This document shows, in pieces, positions 44,905 through 54,026 of a stretch of 54,775 bases of DNA. A model generated the notes under the pieces. That model saw only the letters and a program-made list of their open reading frames with translations. It was not told the DNA's origin and did no database searches. This stretch comes from Balneicella halophila (lineage in GTDB: Bacteria; Bacteroidota; Bacteroidia; Bacteroidales; Balneicellaceae), in NCBI RefSeq assembly GCF_003096835.1, contig NZ_QENZ01000006.1:1-54775 (forward strand), given 5' to 3'. The first letter of the stretch is position 1, and the number at the start of each line of letters is the position of its first letter. The translations under genes and the position numbers were made by a program.

Positions 44905-45807
44905 CTATTTTTTGTTAAAACTTTGGATTTTGTCTTTAGCAAATTGTCTTAAGTTGACATCTATATCAGGATTTTCAGCAATCTTCTGATAATAAACTTT
45001 AGAAGTTAGTAAATCTTCTTTAAGCTCATAGACTTTAGCCATATTCGCAAGGACAATACCATCATTAGGATTTAGTCTTTCTGCCTTGTGCAAATATTCT
45101 AGAGCCTCGTCATAGTTTTTCCTAAAAATATGAGTGATAGCTAAGTTCGATAAACTAGCTACATGGTTTGGATAATGAGCTAGAACTTCTTGAGCTATTT
45201 GTTGCATATTATTCAGTAACTCATCATTGCCTGTTTCATAAAGTTGTTGTTGATACCTTTGTATTGAAGCGAGCATTACTTCCTTTGCCTCAGGAAGCGG
45301 TTCGTTATTTAGCCACAGCCAGCTGTTTTTATTTTGGCTGGAATGTTGAATGGTTTTAGTGATTTCATCAGTAAATAAATTCCAACTTTTTATTTTGCCT
45401 AAGGTGAAAATTTTGCCTAGTCGCATGTCTAGTCGGTTGGGATGTAGAGAAATACCTTTGTCTATTTTATCCATTCCTTTTTGTAGAATAGCTTTATCAT
45501 AACTAACTTTTGCTCCTAGATAGCCGACTGTATTTTCTGTAGAATCTTTTGTTAAAGGTATTTCTTCTTCGGAATTTCCTGAAGTTATTTCAATGACCTC
45601 TTTTTTAGCTTTGGTAAAATAATAATTCAAATAGCTAATGTATATATCAGCATCATCGGGTTGATTCTTTTCCCATTCTCTAAGAATAGAGAGTTGTATT
45701 GTCGTATCCTGCTTAAGTAAAGCCTCTCTAAAATCCTTTTTATAATCCTGAGTAAAACAGATATTGGCTAAGAATAAAAAAATAATGCACAAAATGATTT
45801 TCTTCAT
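44905..45807 (-). CDS. Secreted TPR-repeat protein
   Basis: The 300-residue protein has a cleavable signal peptide (MKKIILCIIFLFLANICFTQ), so it acts in the periplasm or beyond. The C-terminal half contains tetratricopeptide repeats: ASLSNLAITHIFRKNYDEALEYLHKA, then NDGIVLANMAKVYELKEDLLTSKVYYQKI. TPRs mediate protein contacts. The middle segment contains NSWLWLNNEPLPEAKEVML with no known domain. It starts the minus-strand pair with the flavoprotein gene, which begins at its stop codon, suggesting translational coupling. Confidence 0.85.
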   Translation of the reverse strand: MKKIILCIIFLFLANICFTQDYKKDFREALLKQDTTIQLSILREWEKNQPDDADIYISYLNYYFTKAKKEVIEITSGNSEEEIPLTKDSTENTVGYLGAKVSYDKAILQKGMDKIDKGISLHPNRLDMRLGKIFTLGKIKSWNLFTDEITKTIQHSSQNKNSWLWLNNEPLPEAKEVMLASIQRYQQQLYETGNDELLNNMQQIAQEVLAHYPNHVASLSNLAITHIFRKNYDEALEYLHKAERLNPNDGIVLANMAKVYELKEDLLTSKVYYQKIAENPDIDVNLRQFAKDKIQSFNKK

Positions 45808-45872
45808 GTACTTTGTTTAAATAATAAAGGTTTTACCCTGTTATAAGATTTGAAAAGAAACAGCTTCATTCT

Positions 45873-47567
45873 TTAATTTTGACGAGGTTTATTCTCATCT
45901 TTAAAAAGAATCGTGTAAATTAAGTAAAAACCGAGCAATGTTGCAATAGCAAATAAAATAATAGCTAAGCCCGGGTAGCCAAATATTTTAAAACTAGTTG
46001 GTACTTGAATGAGTAAAGCTGCTCCTACAATCATGGAGGCAATGATTAACCCAATAGTTATTCGGTTCGCCACTTTCTGAAATGTGGTAGCAAATAGATT
46101 TTCGTCAATAGCATCAACTTTTACTTTCAGGTTGTTGTTGGCTATATTGTCAGTTATTTTATTTAGTCTTTCCGGAAGATGTTCGGCAAACTTTTTCGTT
46201 TCAAGGATAAGCGTAAATAAATTTTCAGGTTTTAATTCTGCCAACATCCTTTTACGCATGAGTTCCTCTACATAATTATTAATGATTCTTTGGATGTTGA
46301 GTCCTGGAGCAAGAATGGCTACAATTTGATCCATATTTAGCAAAATTTTCCCAAGAAGATTTATTTCAACAGGGAGCTCAATACCACTTTGTGCAGCCAA
46401 TTGGTTCATTTGTATGATTAGCCGACCTGTATGCATTTCGTCAGCAGTTTTGTTCTTGCTTTCCCATACCATGCGACTTATTTTCTTTTTAAAATCTTGT
46501 ATGGCTATATGGTTTGGATCGTAAGTACTCATTGAAAGTAAAATTTCAGAGATTTTCTCTCCATCATAATTGCTAAGATTAATCATGAGTTTGAGAATAT
46601 TCTCCTGCAGAGTATTACTAAACCGAGCAACCATTCCTAAATCCATTAAAACAAGCACATTCTCCTGCGTGATGAATACATTGCCAGGATGCGGATCAGC
46701 GTGTGCAAATCCATCCACAATAACTTGTTGTAAATAACTTTCTATAAGATCTTTTGCCAGTGGAGTGAGGTCTGCATCCATTTTCCTGTATGGGCTTACT
46801 TTAGTAACCTTTAGTCCCTCTACAAACTCCATAGTAAGTACTTTAGCGCTTGAATAATCTGTGATAGGCTGAGGTATTGAGATGTATTCGAAACGAGAAA
46901 GATTTTCTTTCAACACGATTAAATTTCGAGCTTCTTTATGATAATCTAACTCATTTAATAACGTATGCTTTAATTCTTCTATAATGTCTGTTAATGCGTA
47001 CTTCTGCGCCTCTTTGGAAACGCTTATTGCAAACTCGGCTAACTTCTCTAAAGTTTTAAAATCGTCTAAAAACGTTTTTCGAATGCCGGGACGCTGTATT
47101 TTTACAGCCACTTTTTTTCCAGAAAGGAGCTTTGCTTCATGGACTTGACCAATGGAAGCACTTGCTATAGGCGTTTTGTTAAATTCTTCAAAGGCTTTAG
47201 AAATTCTTATGCTCAGTTCAGCTTCTATGATTTGTTCAACTTCATCATAAGGAATTTCTTCCACATTATCCTGAAGTTCTGCCAATGCAACTAAATAAGG
47301 TTTAGGAAGTAAATCAGGACGAGTAGAAAGCATTTGCCCCAGCTTGATGAAGGTAGGACCCATATCTCTGAAATCATCAGCAAGCTCTTGTGGTGAGTAC
47401 TTAAAAGATTCAACACTGTTTTCGCATTCTTTATCCATAACTTTGGATGAGGCATACGAGATGATGTCGCTATTCCAATATTTTAAAATAAATACAAAGA
47501 ACAGGCGCAGTTTTTCGATGTTTTCAGGAAGTATAGACATATGAAGATTATCTACATAATTGCTCAT
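45873..47567 (-). CDS. ABC1/AarF/UbiB atypical kinase family protein
   Basis: This 564-residue protein has the ABC1 atypical kinase domain: the KxGQ motif (FIKLGQMLSTRPD) near residue 80, the A-loop (IASASIGQVHEAKLLSG) with the ATP lysine in VAVKIQRPG, HADPHPGNVFI and LMDLGMVARF. Two membrane helices near the C-terminus (about 505-560) anchor it to the membrane, as in UbiB/COQ8. UbiB works in ubiquinone synthesis, while Bacteroidota use menaquinone, so the role here is likely quinone-lipid biology by analogy only. Confidence 0.9.
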   Translation of the reverse strand: MSNYVDNLHMSILPENIEKLRLFFVFILKYWNSDIISYASSKVMDKECENSVESFKYSPQELADDFRDMGPTFIKLGQMLSTRPDLLPKPYLVALAELQDNVEEIPYDEVEQIIEAELSIRISKAFEEFNKTPIASASIGQVHEAKLLSGKKVAVKIQRPGIRKTFLDDFKTLEKLAEFAISVSKEAQKYALTDIIEELKHTLLNELDYHKEARNLIVLKENLSRFEYISIPQPITDYSSAKVLTMEFVEGLKVTKVSPYRKMDADLTPLAKDLIESYLQQVIVDGFAHADPHPGNVFITQENVLVLMDLGMVARFSNTLQENILKLMINLSNYDGEKISEILLSMSTYDPNHIAIQDFKKKISRMVWESKNKTADEMHTGRLIIQMNQLAAQSGIELPVEINLLGKILLNMDQIVAILAPGLNIQRIINNYVEELMRKRMLAELKPENLFTLILETKKFAEHLPERLNKITDNIANNNLKVKVDAIDENLFATTFQKVANRITIGLIIASMIVGAALLIQVPTSFKIFGYPGLAIILFAIATLLGFYLIYTILFKDENKPRQN

Positions 47568-47628
47568 TGAGGTCGTGAAGCAATTATAGTATTAGCGTAA
47601 AAAAGATTCAATGTTTGTTTTCGGTGAT

Positions 47629-47850
47629 TTATTTTTTCTTTCTTACCATAAATACACCAGCGATAAAAGCAACTAATGCTAATCCAAGATAGATGTAGCC
47701 TTGTTCTTTGCCAGATTCGTTAGAGAAGTCTAATTCTGCTCCGAATAATTCTATAGCATGATTGTTTTCAGATATTGTCGTAACTCCATAATAGGCTAAA
47801 ATAATTCCAACAACAATTAAAATGATACCGATAACTTTTGAGATGTTCAT
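47629..47850 (-). CDS. DUF3185-like small membrane protein
   Basis: The 73-residue protein has two membrane helices: an N-terminal one with KVIGIILIVVGIILAYYGV, and a C-terminal one with YLGLALVAFIAGVFMV ending in basic residues. A polar loop (ENNHAIELFGAELDFSNESGKE) lies between them. The composition and size resemble the DUF3185 family of small membrane proteins. The function is unknown. It is transcribed alone, divergent from the citrate lyase cluster. Confidence 0.75.
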   Translation of the reverse strand: MNISKVIGIILIVVGIILAYYGVTTISENNHAIELFGAELDFSNESGKEQGYIYLGLALVAFIAGVFMVRKKK

Positions 47851-48048
47851 AATCTTAGTTTTTTAAGGTTTATAATTGATTCTTTATAATTTGATAAAGT
47901 TAGCAAAAAATATGCAAATACCGATTTTAATGTTTTAAATATTTATCTAAATGTCTCAAAATTAACTGTAAGTATGCGTGAAAAGCTAAATTCGAAGTGT
48001 TTCATAAATCAGTCAAAAATTAAATAATATTTATGCTGCTAAACATTG

Positions 48049-48056
48049 TATATTTG
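48049..48056 (+). promoter_or_regulatory. Putative -7 element of the citDEF transcript
   Basis: TATATTTG matches the Bacteroidota -7 consensus, 68 bases before citD. A -33 box is not clear. The leader between it and citD contains no obvious riboswitch. Confidence 0.4.
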
Positions 48057-48123
48057 TCTGAAAATCGCGTCTAAATCTCTTACTTTGTAGTGTATTTTTA
48101 AGATTCCAAAAAATAAAGATATT

Positions 48124-48417
48124 ATGAAATTAAAATCACAAGCACAGGCAGGAACATTAGAATCCAGCGATTTGATGGTGCTTATAAAACCTTTAGAAGA
48201 AGGGAAAGGGCGCGTTGTTGCCATAGACTCCAGTGTGAAGATGCAATATCAAGAGTCTATCGAAAAAGCCATTGAGGAAGTTCTTGATGAGTTAGATGTC
48301 AAAGATGTACAATTGCATGTGAACGATAAGGGAGCATTGACACCCGTAATCAAAGCAAGAGTAGAGACAGCAATAAAACGCTCTGCTGGAACTGCTGAAG
48401 GAACTTTAGTTGAATAA
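48124..48417 (+). CDS. citD: Citrate lyase acyl carrier protein (gamma subunit)
   Basis: CitD is the 97-residue acyl carrier of citrate lyase and carries the 2'-(5''-phosphoribosyl)-3'-dephospho-CoA group. The attachment serine is Ser14 within AGTLESSDL, as in other CitD proteins. Citrate lyase splits citrate to acetate and oxaloacetate under anaerobic conditions. CitD is first in a cluster with citE, citF, citXG and citC, with 20 bases to citE. Confidence 0.95.
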   Translation: MKLKSQAQAGTLESSDLMVLIKPLEEGKGRVVAIDSSVKMQYQESIEKAIEEVLDELDVKDVQLHVNDKGALTPVIKARVETAIKRSAGTAEGTLVE

Positions 48418-48437
48418 CTTCGAAAAAAGGAATAGAA

Positions 48438-49331
48438 ATGGCTCAGAATAGAACTAGAAAAAGAAGAACAATGCTTTACATTCCAGGAAACAATCCGGGG
48501 ATGTTGCAACAAGGTAGTGTTTATGGTGCTGACAGTGTTTTGTTAGACTTGGAAGATGCTGTAGCATTGAATCAAAAAGATGCAGCTCGTACACTGGTAC
48601 GTAACATCGTAAAGTCAATTAACTTTTATAATTGTGAAGTTACTGTACGTCTAAACCATACCGACACGCCTTTTGGCGATGCAGATTTAGAGGAAATTGT
48701 TCCTTTACAGCCAGATGCTGTACGTTTTCCAAAAACAGAATCTGTTGAGGATTTAAAGAAACTCATCGATCGAATAGAAGAGATTGAAAACAAGCACAAT
48801 CTTCCACATGATAAGATGAGCATTCATGCGATGATTGAAACAGCAAAAGGAGTTCGTAATGTTTTTGAAATTGCAGAATATTCTAAACGAGTTGATGCGA
48901 TTACAATTGGCGGTCAAGACTTAACTGCTGACATGAATATTGTGAAAACAAAAGATAATGCAGGTATTGACTATGCGCGAAAGCAAATTGTAATGGCGGC
49001 AAAAGCAAATAGAATAGACTGTATCGATACTGTATATGCTGATGTAGATGACGATGAAGGTTTAAAAGAAGAAACACTATATATCAAGAAAATTGGTTTC
49101 ACTGGTAAGGCTGTAATTAATCCACGCCAGATAGATATAGTGAACAATGTTTTTATGCCAACAGAAGCTGAAATTCGTAAAGCAGCGAAAGTCTATAGAG
49201 GCTGGATTGATGCTAAAAGACGCAACTTGGGCGTATTTGCTATTGATGGAAAAATGGTAGATGCTCCTGTAATGGCACGAGCAAAATACGTATTAGATAT
49301 GGCAGAAATTGATTTATCTTCTTTTGAATAA
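48438..49331 (+). CDS. citE: Citrate lyase beta subunit (citryl-ACP lyase)
   Basis: CitE cleaves citryl-ACP to acetyl-ACP and oxaloacetate. The HpcH/HpaI aldolase-type fold is recognised from MLYIPGNNPGM, LLDLEDAVALNQKDAA, IHAMIETAKGV and the metal-binding TIGGQDLTADM, plus GFTGKAVINPRQ. The 297-residue length is normal. It lies between citD and citF in the same transcript (15 bases to citF). Confidence 0.95.
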   Translation: MAQNRTRKRRTMLYIPGNNPGMLQQGSVYGADSVLLDLEDAVALNQKDAARTLVRNIVKSINFYNCEVTVRLNHTDTPFGDADLEEIVPLQPDAVRFPKTESVEDLKKLIDRIEEIENKHNLPHDKMSIHAMIETAKGVRNVFEIAEYSKRVDAITIGGQDLTADMNIVKTKDNAGIDYARKQIVMAAKANRIDCIDTVYADVDDDEGLKEETLYIKKIGFTGKAVINPRQIDIVNNVFMPTEAEIRKAAKVYRGWIDAKRRNLGVFAIDGKMVDAPVMARAKYVLDMAEIDLSSFE

Positions 49332-49346
49332 AAAAACGACAAAACA

Positions 49347-50906
49347 ATGATTAATAAATTAGGTAAAAATATTCCCGAGCAAGTTGATGGACTTGGGAAA
49401 CTTCAAGCATTCCAAGGAGCATTCGAAAAAATCAAGAAAGGAGTAATGGAAGAACCCACAGTTCCTGCTCCGAACAGGGCAAAGATGCCACACCAATCAA
49501 AACTAGTCGATACGTTAAAAGAAGCTATCGAAAAATGCAATCCCAAGGATGGTCTTACGATCTCGTTTCACCACCATCTGCGTGGAGGTGATGAAGTCTT
49601 AGTACCAGTGATGAATTTGTTAGCTAACATGGGTATCAAGGATATCACATTGGCTTCATCGTCTCTTACGGGAGCACACGACCCAGTAGTACCTTTGATT
49701 GAAAACGGCACTATTACACGTATCTTCTCATCAGGTATTCGTAATGAATTGGGGAAAGCGATTTCACATGGTAAATTAAAGCACCCAGTAGTCATACATT
49801 CGCACGGTGGACGTGTACGCGATGTTCATACAGGAAGAATCAGTGTGGATATTGCAGTGATCGCCACTTCTGCTGCTGACTGCGAAGGAAATGCAACAGG
49901 TTCACACGGACCTTCTGCGTTTGGTTCTTTGGGATATGCCGCTATTGATGCGCGCTATGCAAAGAATGTGATTGTAGTAACTGATAATTTGGTTGATTTC
50001 CCATGTTTGCCTCCATCAATTACACAAAACTTTGTAGATCATGTAGTCAAAGTTGATAGTATCGGTGATGCTAAGAAGATTGCTACAGGAACTACGCGTA
50101 TTACTAAATCTCCAATGGATTTGCATATTGCGAAAGTTGCTTCTGATGCTATCGTAAATTCAGGATATTTTAAAAACGGCATTTCTTTCCAAGTAGGGGC
50201 AGGTGGTGCATCTTTGGCTGTTGCTCGTTTCATTCGTGAAGAAATGAAGAAAAAAGAAATTAAAGGGAGCTATCTTTTAGGAGGAGTAACTTCTTACTTA
50301 GTAGATATGCTTGAAGAAGGTTTTTTCGATGCATTGTTCGATGTACAGTCGTTCGATGCTGCGGTAAGTCGTTCATTATATGAAAATAATAACCACGTTG
50401 AAATTTCTGGTGGTATGTACGCGAATCCATACAACTGCGGTTGTTTGACAAACAAACTGGATGTGGTGGTCTTAGGTGCTTTAGAGATAGACACAGACTT
50501 TAACGTAAATGTAATCACTGGTTCAGATGGTGAGATTCGTGGTGCTTCCGGCGGACACTCCGATACCGCAGCCGGTGCAAATCTTACCGTAGTAGTTTGT
50601 CCTTCTTTCCGTGGTCGTATTCCTATTGTTAAAAAACAAGTGAACACGATTGTTACACCTGGAGAAACAGTAGATATCTTAGTAACTGAGCGAGGTCTTT
50701 GTGTGAATCCTGCAAAACCAGAGTTAGAAAAGAACTTAAAAGAAGCAGGACTTTGGGTGCGTGATATCAAGGAATTGGAAGAAGAGGTTCGCGGTATTTG
50801 TGGCGAACCAAAGAAAATAGAATATACTGACAAAATCGTAGGCTTAGTGGAGTATAGAGATGGTAGCATTATTGATGTTATTTATGAAGTGAAGAACAAA
50901 GAGTAA
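49347..50906 (+). CDS. citF: Citrate lyase alpha subunit (citrate:acetyl-ACP transferase)
   Basis: CitF exchanges the acetyl on CitD for citryl. The 519-residue protein is a CoA-transferase-like enzyme; NTIVTPGETVDILVTERG lies near residue 430, and GLTISFHHHLRGGDEVLVPV and SGGMYANPYNCGCLTNKLD are typical blocks. It follows citE closely. A terminator at 50932-50972 lies just after the gene, so citDEF is a discrete unit ahead of citXG. Confidence 0.95.
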   Translation: MINKLGKNIPEQVDGLGKLQAFQGAFEKIKKGVMEEPTVPAPNRAKMPHQSKLVDTLKEAIEKCNPKDGLTISFHHHLRGGDEVLVPVMNLLANMGIKDITLASSSLTGAHDPVVPLIENGTITRIFSSGIRNELGKAISHGKLKHPVVIHSHGGRVRDVHTGRISVDIAVIATSAADCEGNATGSHGPSAFGSLGYAAIDARYAKNVIVVTDNLVDFPCLPPSITQNFVDHVVKVDSIGDAKKIATGTTRITKSPMDLHIAKVASDAIVNSGYFKNGISFQVGAGGASLAVARFIREEMKKKEIKGSYLLGGVTSYLVDMLEEGFFDALFDVQSFDAAVSRSLYENNNHVEISGGMYANPYNCGCLTNKLDVVVLGALEIDTDFNVNVITGSDGEIRGASGGHSDTAAGANLTVVVCPSFRGRIPIVKKQVNTIVTPGETVDILVTERGLCVNPAKPELEKNLKEAGLWVRDIKELEEEVRGICGEPKKIEYTDKIVGLVEYRDGSIIDVIYEVKNKE

Positions 50907-50931
50907 ATGCTAAAATGCCTATTATGAAGAT

Positions 50932-50972
50932 ACGGGATAAACTTTTATTTTAAGGTTTATCCCGTTTTTTTA
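50932..50972 (+). terminator. Terminator between citF and citXG
   Basis: ACGGGATAAAC (50932-50942) pairs perfectly with GTTTATCCCGT (50955-50965), followed by a run of T. It lies between the structural citDEF genes and the maturation genes. Confidence 0.92.
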
Positions 50973-50982
50973 TTAGATTTTG

Positions 50983-50990
50983 TATTTTTG
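50983..50990 (+). promoter_or_regulatory. Putative -7 element of citXG-citC
   Basis: TATTTTTG matches the Bacteroidota -7 consensus, 35 bases before the citXG ATG and just after the citF terminator, so the maturation genes may have their own promoter. The -33 region overlaps the terminator T run. Confidence 0.5.
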
Positions 50991-51025
50991 ACAAGGAATG
51001 TAACTGAACAACGGAAGGCTACTTT

Positions 51026-52471
51026 ATGACTACATCTAATAACGAAGAAATTTTAACAAATATTCTTAAAGACCGTGAAGAGCGTTTTGCATTAAGAAAT
51101 TCCTTGGCAGAGCGTGGCTTAGCATCTATTAGCCTTAATTTTAATATTCCAGGATATCCTAAATCCTCTGAAATTTTAAAAAATGCATTTAATTGTGTGC
51201 AAAATGATTTATTGCGCTTCTTGGTCGCACATCGCATTCATAAAATTCCGAACACACAGCATTATCATCATTCCGATAATGGAAATTTCTTCTTGCAAGG
51301 TGTTGCTTATGTTTTTGAAGATGAGCAGGTTAAGAAATTTCTTGAGGACTTTGAACAAACTCATCCATTAGAGCGCCTTCTGGATGTTGATTTAATGAAC
51401 TCCGAAGGAGAAATGATTTCTTCAGGCAAAGACAAAAAATGTTTTTTATGTGATCATCCCGCCAAAAAATGTATGAAAGAAAAACGTCATAGTTTTGAGG
51501 AATATAATAATTACGTAAATGAGCACACTCAAAATTATTTGGCAACAATAAAAAAGAACCTCGTCATTTCAATAATTACAGAGAAAGCAATTGTTGCCAG
51601 TCTGTATGAAGTTTCAGTAGAAGATAAACCCGGTTTAGTTTGTCCATCATCTAACGGTGCACATACAGATATGGACTTTTTTACTTTCTTGAGCTCCTCT
51701 GGTTCACTTTCTAATTATTGGCGACAGACTGCAAAATATGGGTATAAGACAGGGAGAAAGGCTAAAGAATCTGTAGATTTCAAAGAGATCAGGAAGAATT
51801 TACGTCTTATGGGCTTAGAAGCTGAAGAGGCAATGTACACTGCAACCAACGGAGTAAATACTCAAAAAGGGATGATTTTCTTAATAGGTCTAGCAAGTTT
51901 TGCTTCAGCAGCCGTTTTTGCAAATAGTGAGAAATTTTCTCAGGAAGCCTTTCAGGCATGGGTGCAGAAGATCATGAAAGGTATTGTAGATGAGGATTTT
52001 GACAAAGGACATGCTCAACATGGAACTCATGGGGAAGAAGCTTTCAAAAAGTATGGAAAGCATTTAGCAGGAGGTGCAAGACATGAAGCAGAACAGGGAT
52101 TTCCGACGGTCTTTAATTATGCTATAGGTTATTTGAATGCTCAAATAGGTGATGATTATCGCGTATTAACCAAAGAAGATTGGCAAGAGGTATTGACAAA
52201 TCTATTAATGCTTATCATTTCTAAAAGCAACGATATAAACATTCTTTACAGAAAAAATCAAGAAGCTCTAAGACAGGTGCAATGCCATGCTGCTCGAGTG
52301 CTCACTACCCCCATCGGATATCATAGAAATCAATCTTTAAAAAACTTCGGAGAGTATTGTATGTTTAATAACATATCACCTGGAGGGGCTGCAGACTTGC
52401 TCGCTTTAAGTTTGTTCGTTTACTTTATCGAAAATTTGGATTTTACGCACTACAGCCTAGGCGAACGATAA
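51026..52471 (+). CDS. citXG: Bifunctional CitX-CitG fusion (holo-ACP synthase / triphosphoribosyl-dephospho-CoA synthase)
   Basis: Two maturation functions are joined in one 481-residue protein. The N-terminal CitX domain (about 1-175) transfers the prosthetic group to CitD; its LERLLDVDLMNSEGEM block is typical, followed by a CFLCDHPAKKC segment. The C-terminal CitG domain (about 185-481) makes triphosphoribosyl-dephospho-CoA from dephospho-CoA and ATP, with KPGLVCPSSNGAHTDMDF and THGEEAFKKYG. Fusions of this kind are known from some citrate-fermenting bacteria. It is followed 14 bases on by citC. Confidence 0.9.
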   Translation: MTTSNNEEILTNILKDREERFALRNSLAERGLASISLNFNIPGYPKSSEILKNAFNCVQNDLLRFLVAHRIHKIPNTQHYHHSDNGNFFLQGVAYVFEDEQVKKFLEDFEQTHPLERLLDVDLMNSEGEMISSGKDKKCFLCDHPAKKCMKEKRHSFEEYNNYVNEHTQNYLATIKKNLVISIITEKAIVASLYEVSVEDKPGLVCPSSNGAHTDMDFFTFLSSSGSLSNYWRQTAKYGYKTGRKAKESVDFKEIRKNLRLMGLEAEEAMYTATNGVNTQKGMIFLIGLASFASAAVFANSEKFSQEAFQAWVQKIMKGIVDEDFDKGHAQHGTHGEEAFKKYGKHLAGGARHEAEQGFPTVFNYAIGYLNAQIGDDYRVLTKEDWQEVLTNLLMLIISKSNDINILYRKNQEALRQVQCHAARVLTTPIGYHRNQSLKNFGEYCMFNNISPGGAADLLALSLFVYFIENLDFTHYSLGER

Positions 52472-52485
52472 AGGAATGGAGTTAT

Positions 52486-53562
52486 ATGCATATTGAAAAC
52501 ACAGATTACAGAGAGGAAGTCATGGACTTAAAAAGTCCTTATGATGTTAAGTTGTTGAGAGATTTTCTTGAACCCATGGGGTTTGACTTTGATGAGAATG
52601 AAGTCGATTATTCTGTAATGATATTCAATCTTAATAATGAAGTCTTAGGCGTAGCTTCTTCTCAGGCTAATGTCTTAAAATATATTGCTGTAGCACCTAA
52701 ATATAGGGAAACGGCTGTTTTTGCAATGCTTATTACTCATCAATTGGGTCGATTAATCGAGAAATACGATAAGATATTTGCATTTACCAGACCTCGGAAC
52801 ATTATGATTTTTGAGGGAATGGGATTCAAGAAGATTGCGGTTGCTGAGCCACTGTTCTGTGTCTTGGAATATGGGCTTATAGGCATTAATGATTATGTCA
52901 CCAATTTGAAAACTTATAAGATAGAAAAAGAAGGAGCGGATGATATTGCATCCTTAGTCGTTAATTGTAATCCGATCACCAACGGACATCTTTATCTTAT
53001 TGAAAAAGCTTCAGTTGAGAGCGATTGGGTGTATCTTTTTGTAGTGCAAGAGAATCGTTCAGCTTTCCCGTTTGAAGTTCGGTTGCAATTGGTGAAAGAA
53101 GCAACCAAACACATTCAGAACCTAACCATTATCCCCGGGGGTGATTATATTGTTTCAGGAAAAACCTTTCCACATTACTTTTTGAAAGGAGTGAATACTA
53201 CAGACATCACTACAAAGCAGGCAGAACTCGATGTCACCATCTTTCGCGACTATATTGTTCCTGCTTTAGGTATCAAGAAAAGATACGTGGGCGAAGAGAT
53301 GTACTGCCAAACTACTGCCGCTTATAACCGAGCTATGAAAAGACTTTTGGTACCTGTAGGTGTAGAGGTGATTGAGGTAGAGCGCAAAAAAAATGCTGAT
53401 ACCAAAGAATATATTAGTGCGAGCAATATCCGTGATGCCATTCGCAGAGATGAACTTGAGGTGGTAAAAAATAGTTTGCCAGAGGCTACCTATAATTACT
53501 TAAAATCAGATGAGTCTGCCTTTATTCGTGAGAAAATAAAAGCTACGAATACAAGACATTAG
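52486..53562 (+). CDS. citC: [Citrate (pro-3S)-lyase] ligase
   Basis: CitC activates citrate lyase by acetylating the thiol of the CitD prosthetic group using ATP and acetate. The 358-residue protein has an N-terminal GNAT-like domain (about 1-140, with YIAVAPKYRETAVFAMLITHQ) and a nucleotidyltransferase domain with VVNCNPITNGHLYLIEKA and later SASNIRDAIRRDE. It is the last gene of the cluster. Its stop overlaps a weak hairpin. A citrate transporter is not seen next to it. Confidence 0.94.
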   Translation: MHIENTDYREEVMDLKSPYDVKLLRDFLEPMGFDFDENEVDYSVMIFNLNNEVLGVASSQANVLKYIAVAPKYRETAVFAMLITHQLGRLIEKYDKIFAFTRPRNIMIFEGMGFKKIAVAEPLFCVLEYGLIGINDYVTNLKTYKIEKEGADDIASLVVNCNPITNGHLYLIEKASVESDWVYLFVVQENRSAFPFEVRLQLVKEATKHIQNLTIIPGGDYIVSGKTFPHYFLKGVNTTDITTKQAELDVTIFRDYIVPALGIKKRYVGEEMYCQTTAAYNRAMKRLLVPVGVEVIEVERKKNADTKEYISASNIRDAIRRDELEVVKNSLPEATYNYLKSDESAFIREKIKATNTRH

Positions 53563-53580
53563 TAGGATATGTCTTTTGTT
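53553..53580 (+). terminator. Weak terminator after citC
   Basis: AAGACAT (53553-53559) pairs with ATGTCTT (53569-53575), followed by a T-rich tract. The left arm overlaps the citC stop codon. Confidence 0.4.
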
Positions 53581-53780
53581 TTGTAGCGGTAGGTTTTCGG
53601 CATTTTGTAAACAAATTCCCGCTTTCCGTTACTATCTTTTTTTCGCCCTCACACTGATTTCCCAACCAAAAAAAAGGATAACCACTGCAATCGGGGCTAA
53701 TTATTGAGACTTTGTTACTTGTATTTATGCACACAGCGAACAATCTCTTAGTCATACTGTGCGATAGCGAAGTATCTCAC
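53581..53780. repeat. Intergenic repeat-like sequence after citC
   Basis: This ~200-base stretch holds no credible gene. A minus-strand frame (53543-53755) contains NQCEGEKKIVTESGNLF, which I associate with spurious ORFs of dispersed intergenic repeats in Flavobacteriia. A hairpin GATA/TATC around GCGAAG lies at 53763-53776. The association is from memory and should be checked by search. Confidence 0.4.
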
Positions 53781-53890
53781 GTTATTATTTTCTTAAGTGA
53801 AAAGTTAAAAACGAAAAAGTAAAATTAAACGAAATTCTCACTCATCCGAAGTTGACGATAATGTCATTTACGCTTTCGCAAATGTCCTGA

Positions 53891-54008
53891 TGTGGCGAAG
53901 TCCTTCGGACGAGCCACAGTGCGGAAATCCCCCTACCGATGTGCAAAAGCCGAAGGATTTTGAACATCGGTCTGGCTATGCGCAGTGTCCCGCAGGGCAT
54001 TGCGTATA
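53891..54008. repeat. Cluster of three adjacent hairpin-forming palindromes
   Basis: Three hairpins follow each other. One is TGTGGC/GCCACA (53891-53918) enclosing GTCC-TTC-GGAC. The second is CCGATGT/ACATCGG (53936-53970) with an inner CAAAA/TTTTG. The third is TATGCGCA/TGCGTATA (53977-54008) enclosing a GC-rich TGTCCC/GGGCA. Base composition is GC-richer than the surroundings. The layout resembles REP-like intergenic elements. No gene is seen here. Confidence 0.6.
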
Positions 54009-54026
54009 GGTTTTGTTGTGCTTTCG

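Noticed and set aside
50294-50869. Minus-strand ORF of 191 residues inside citF
   Set aside because: It is the antisense of conserved citF codons. No start signal or family resemblance.
53543-53755. Minus-strand ORF of 70 residues after citC
   Set aside because: It overlaps citC and the repeat-like region, has no domain, and contains a phrase I associate with spurious ORFs of dispersed repeats in Flavobacteriia.
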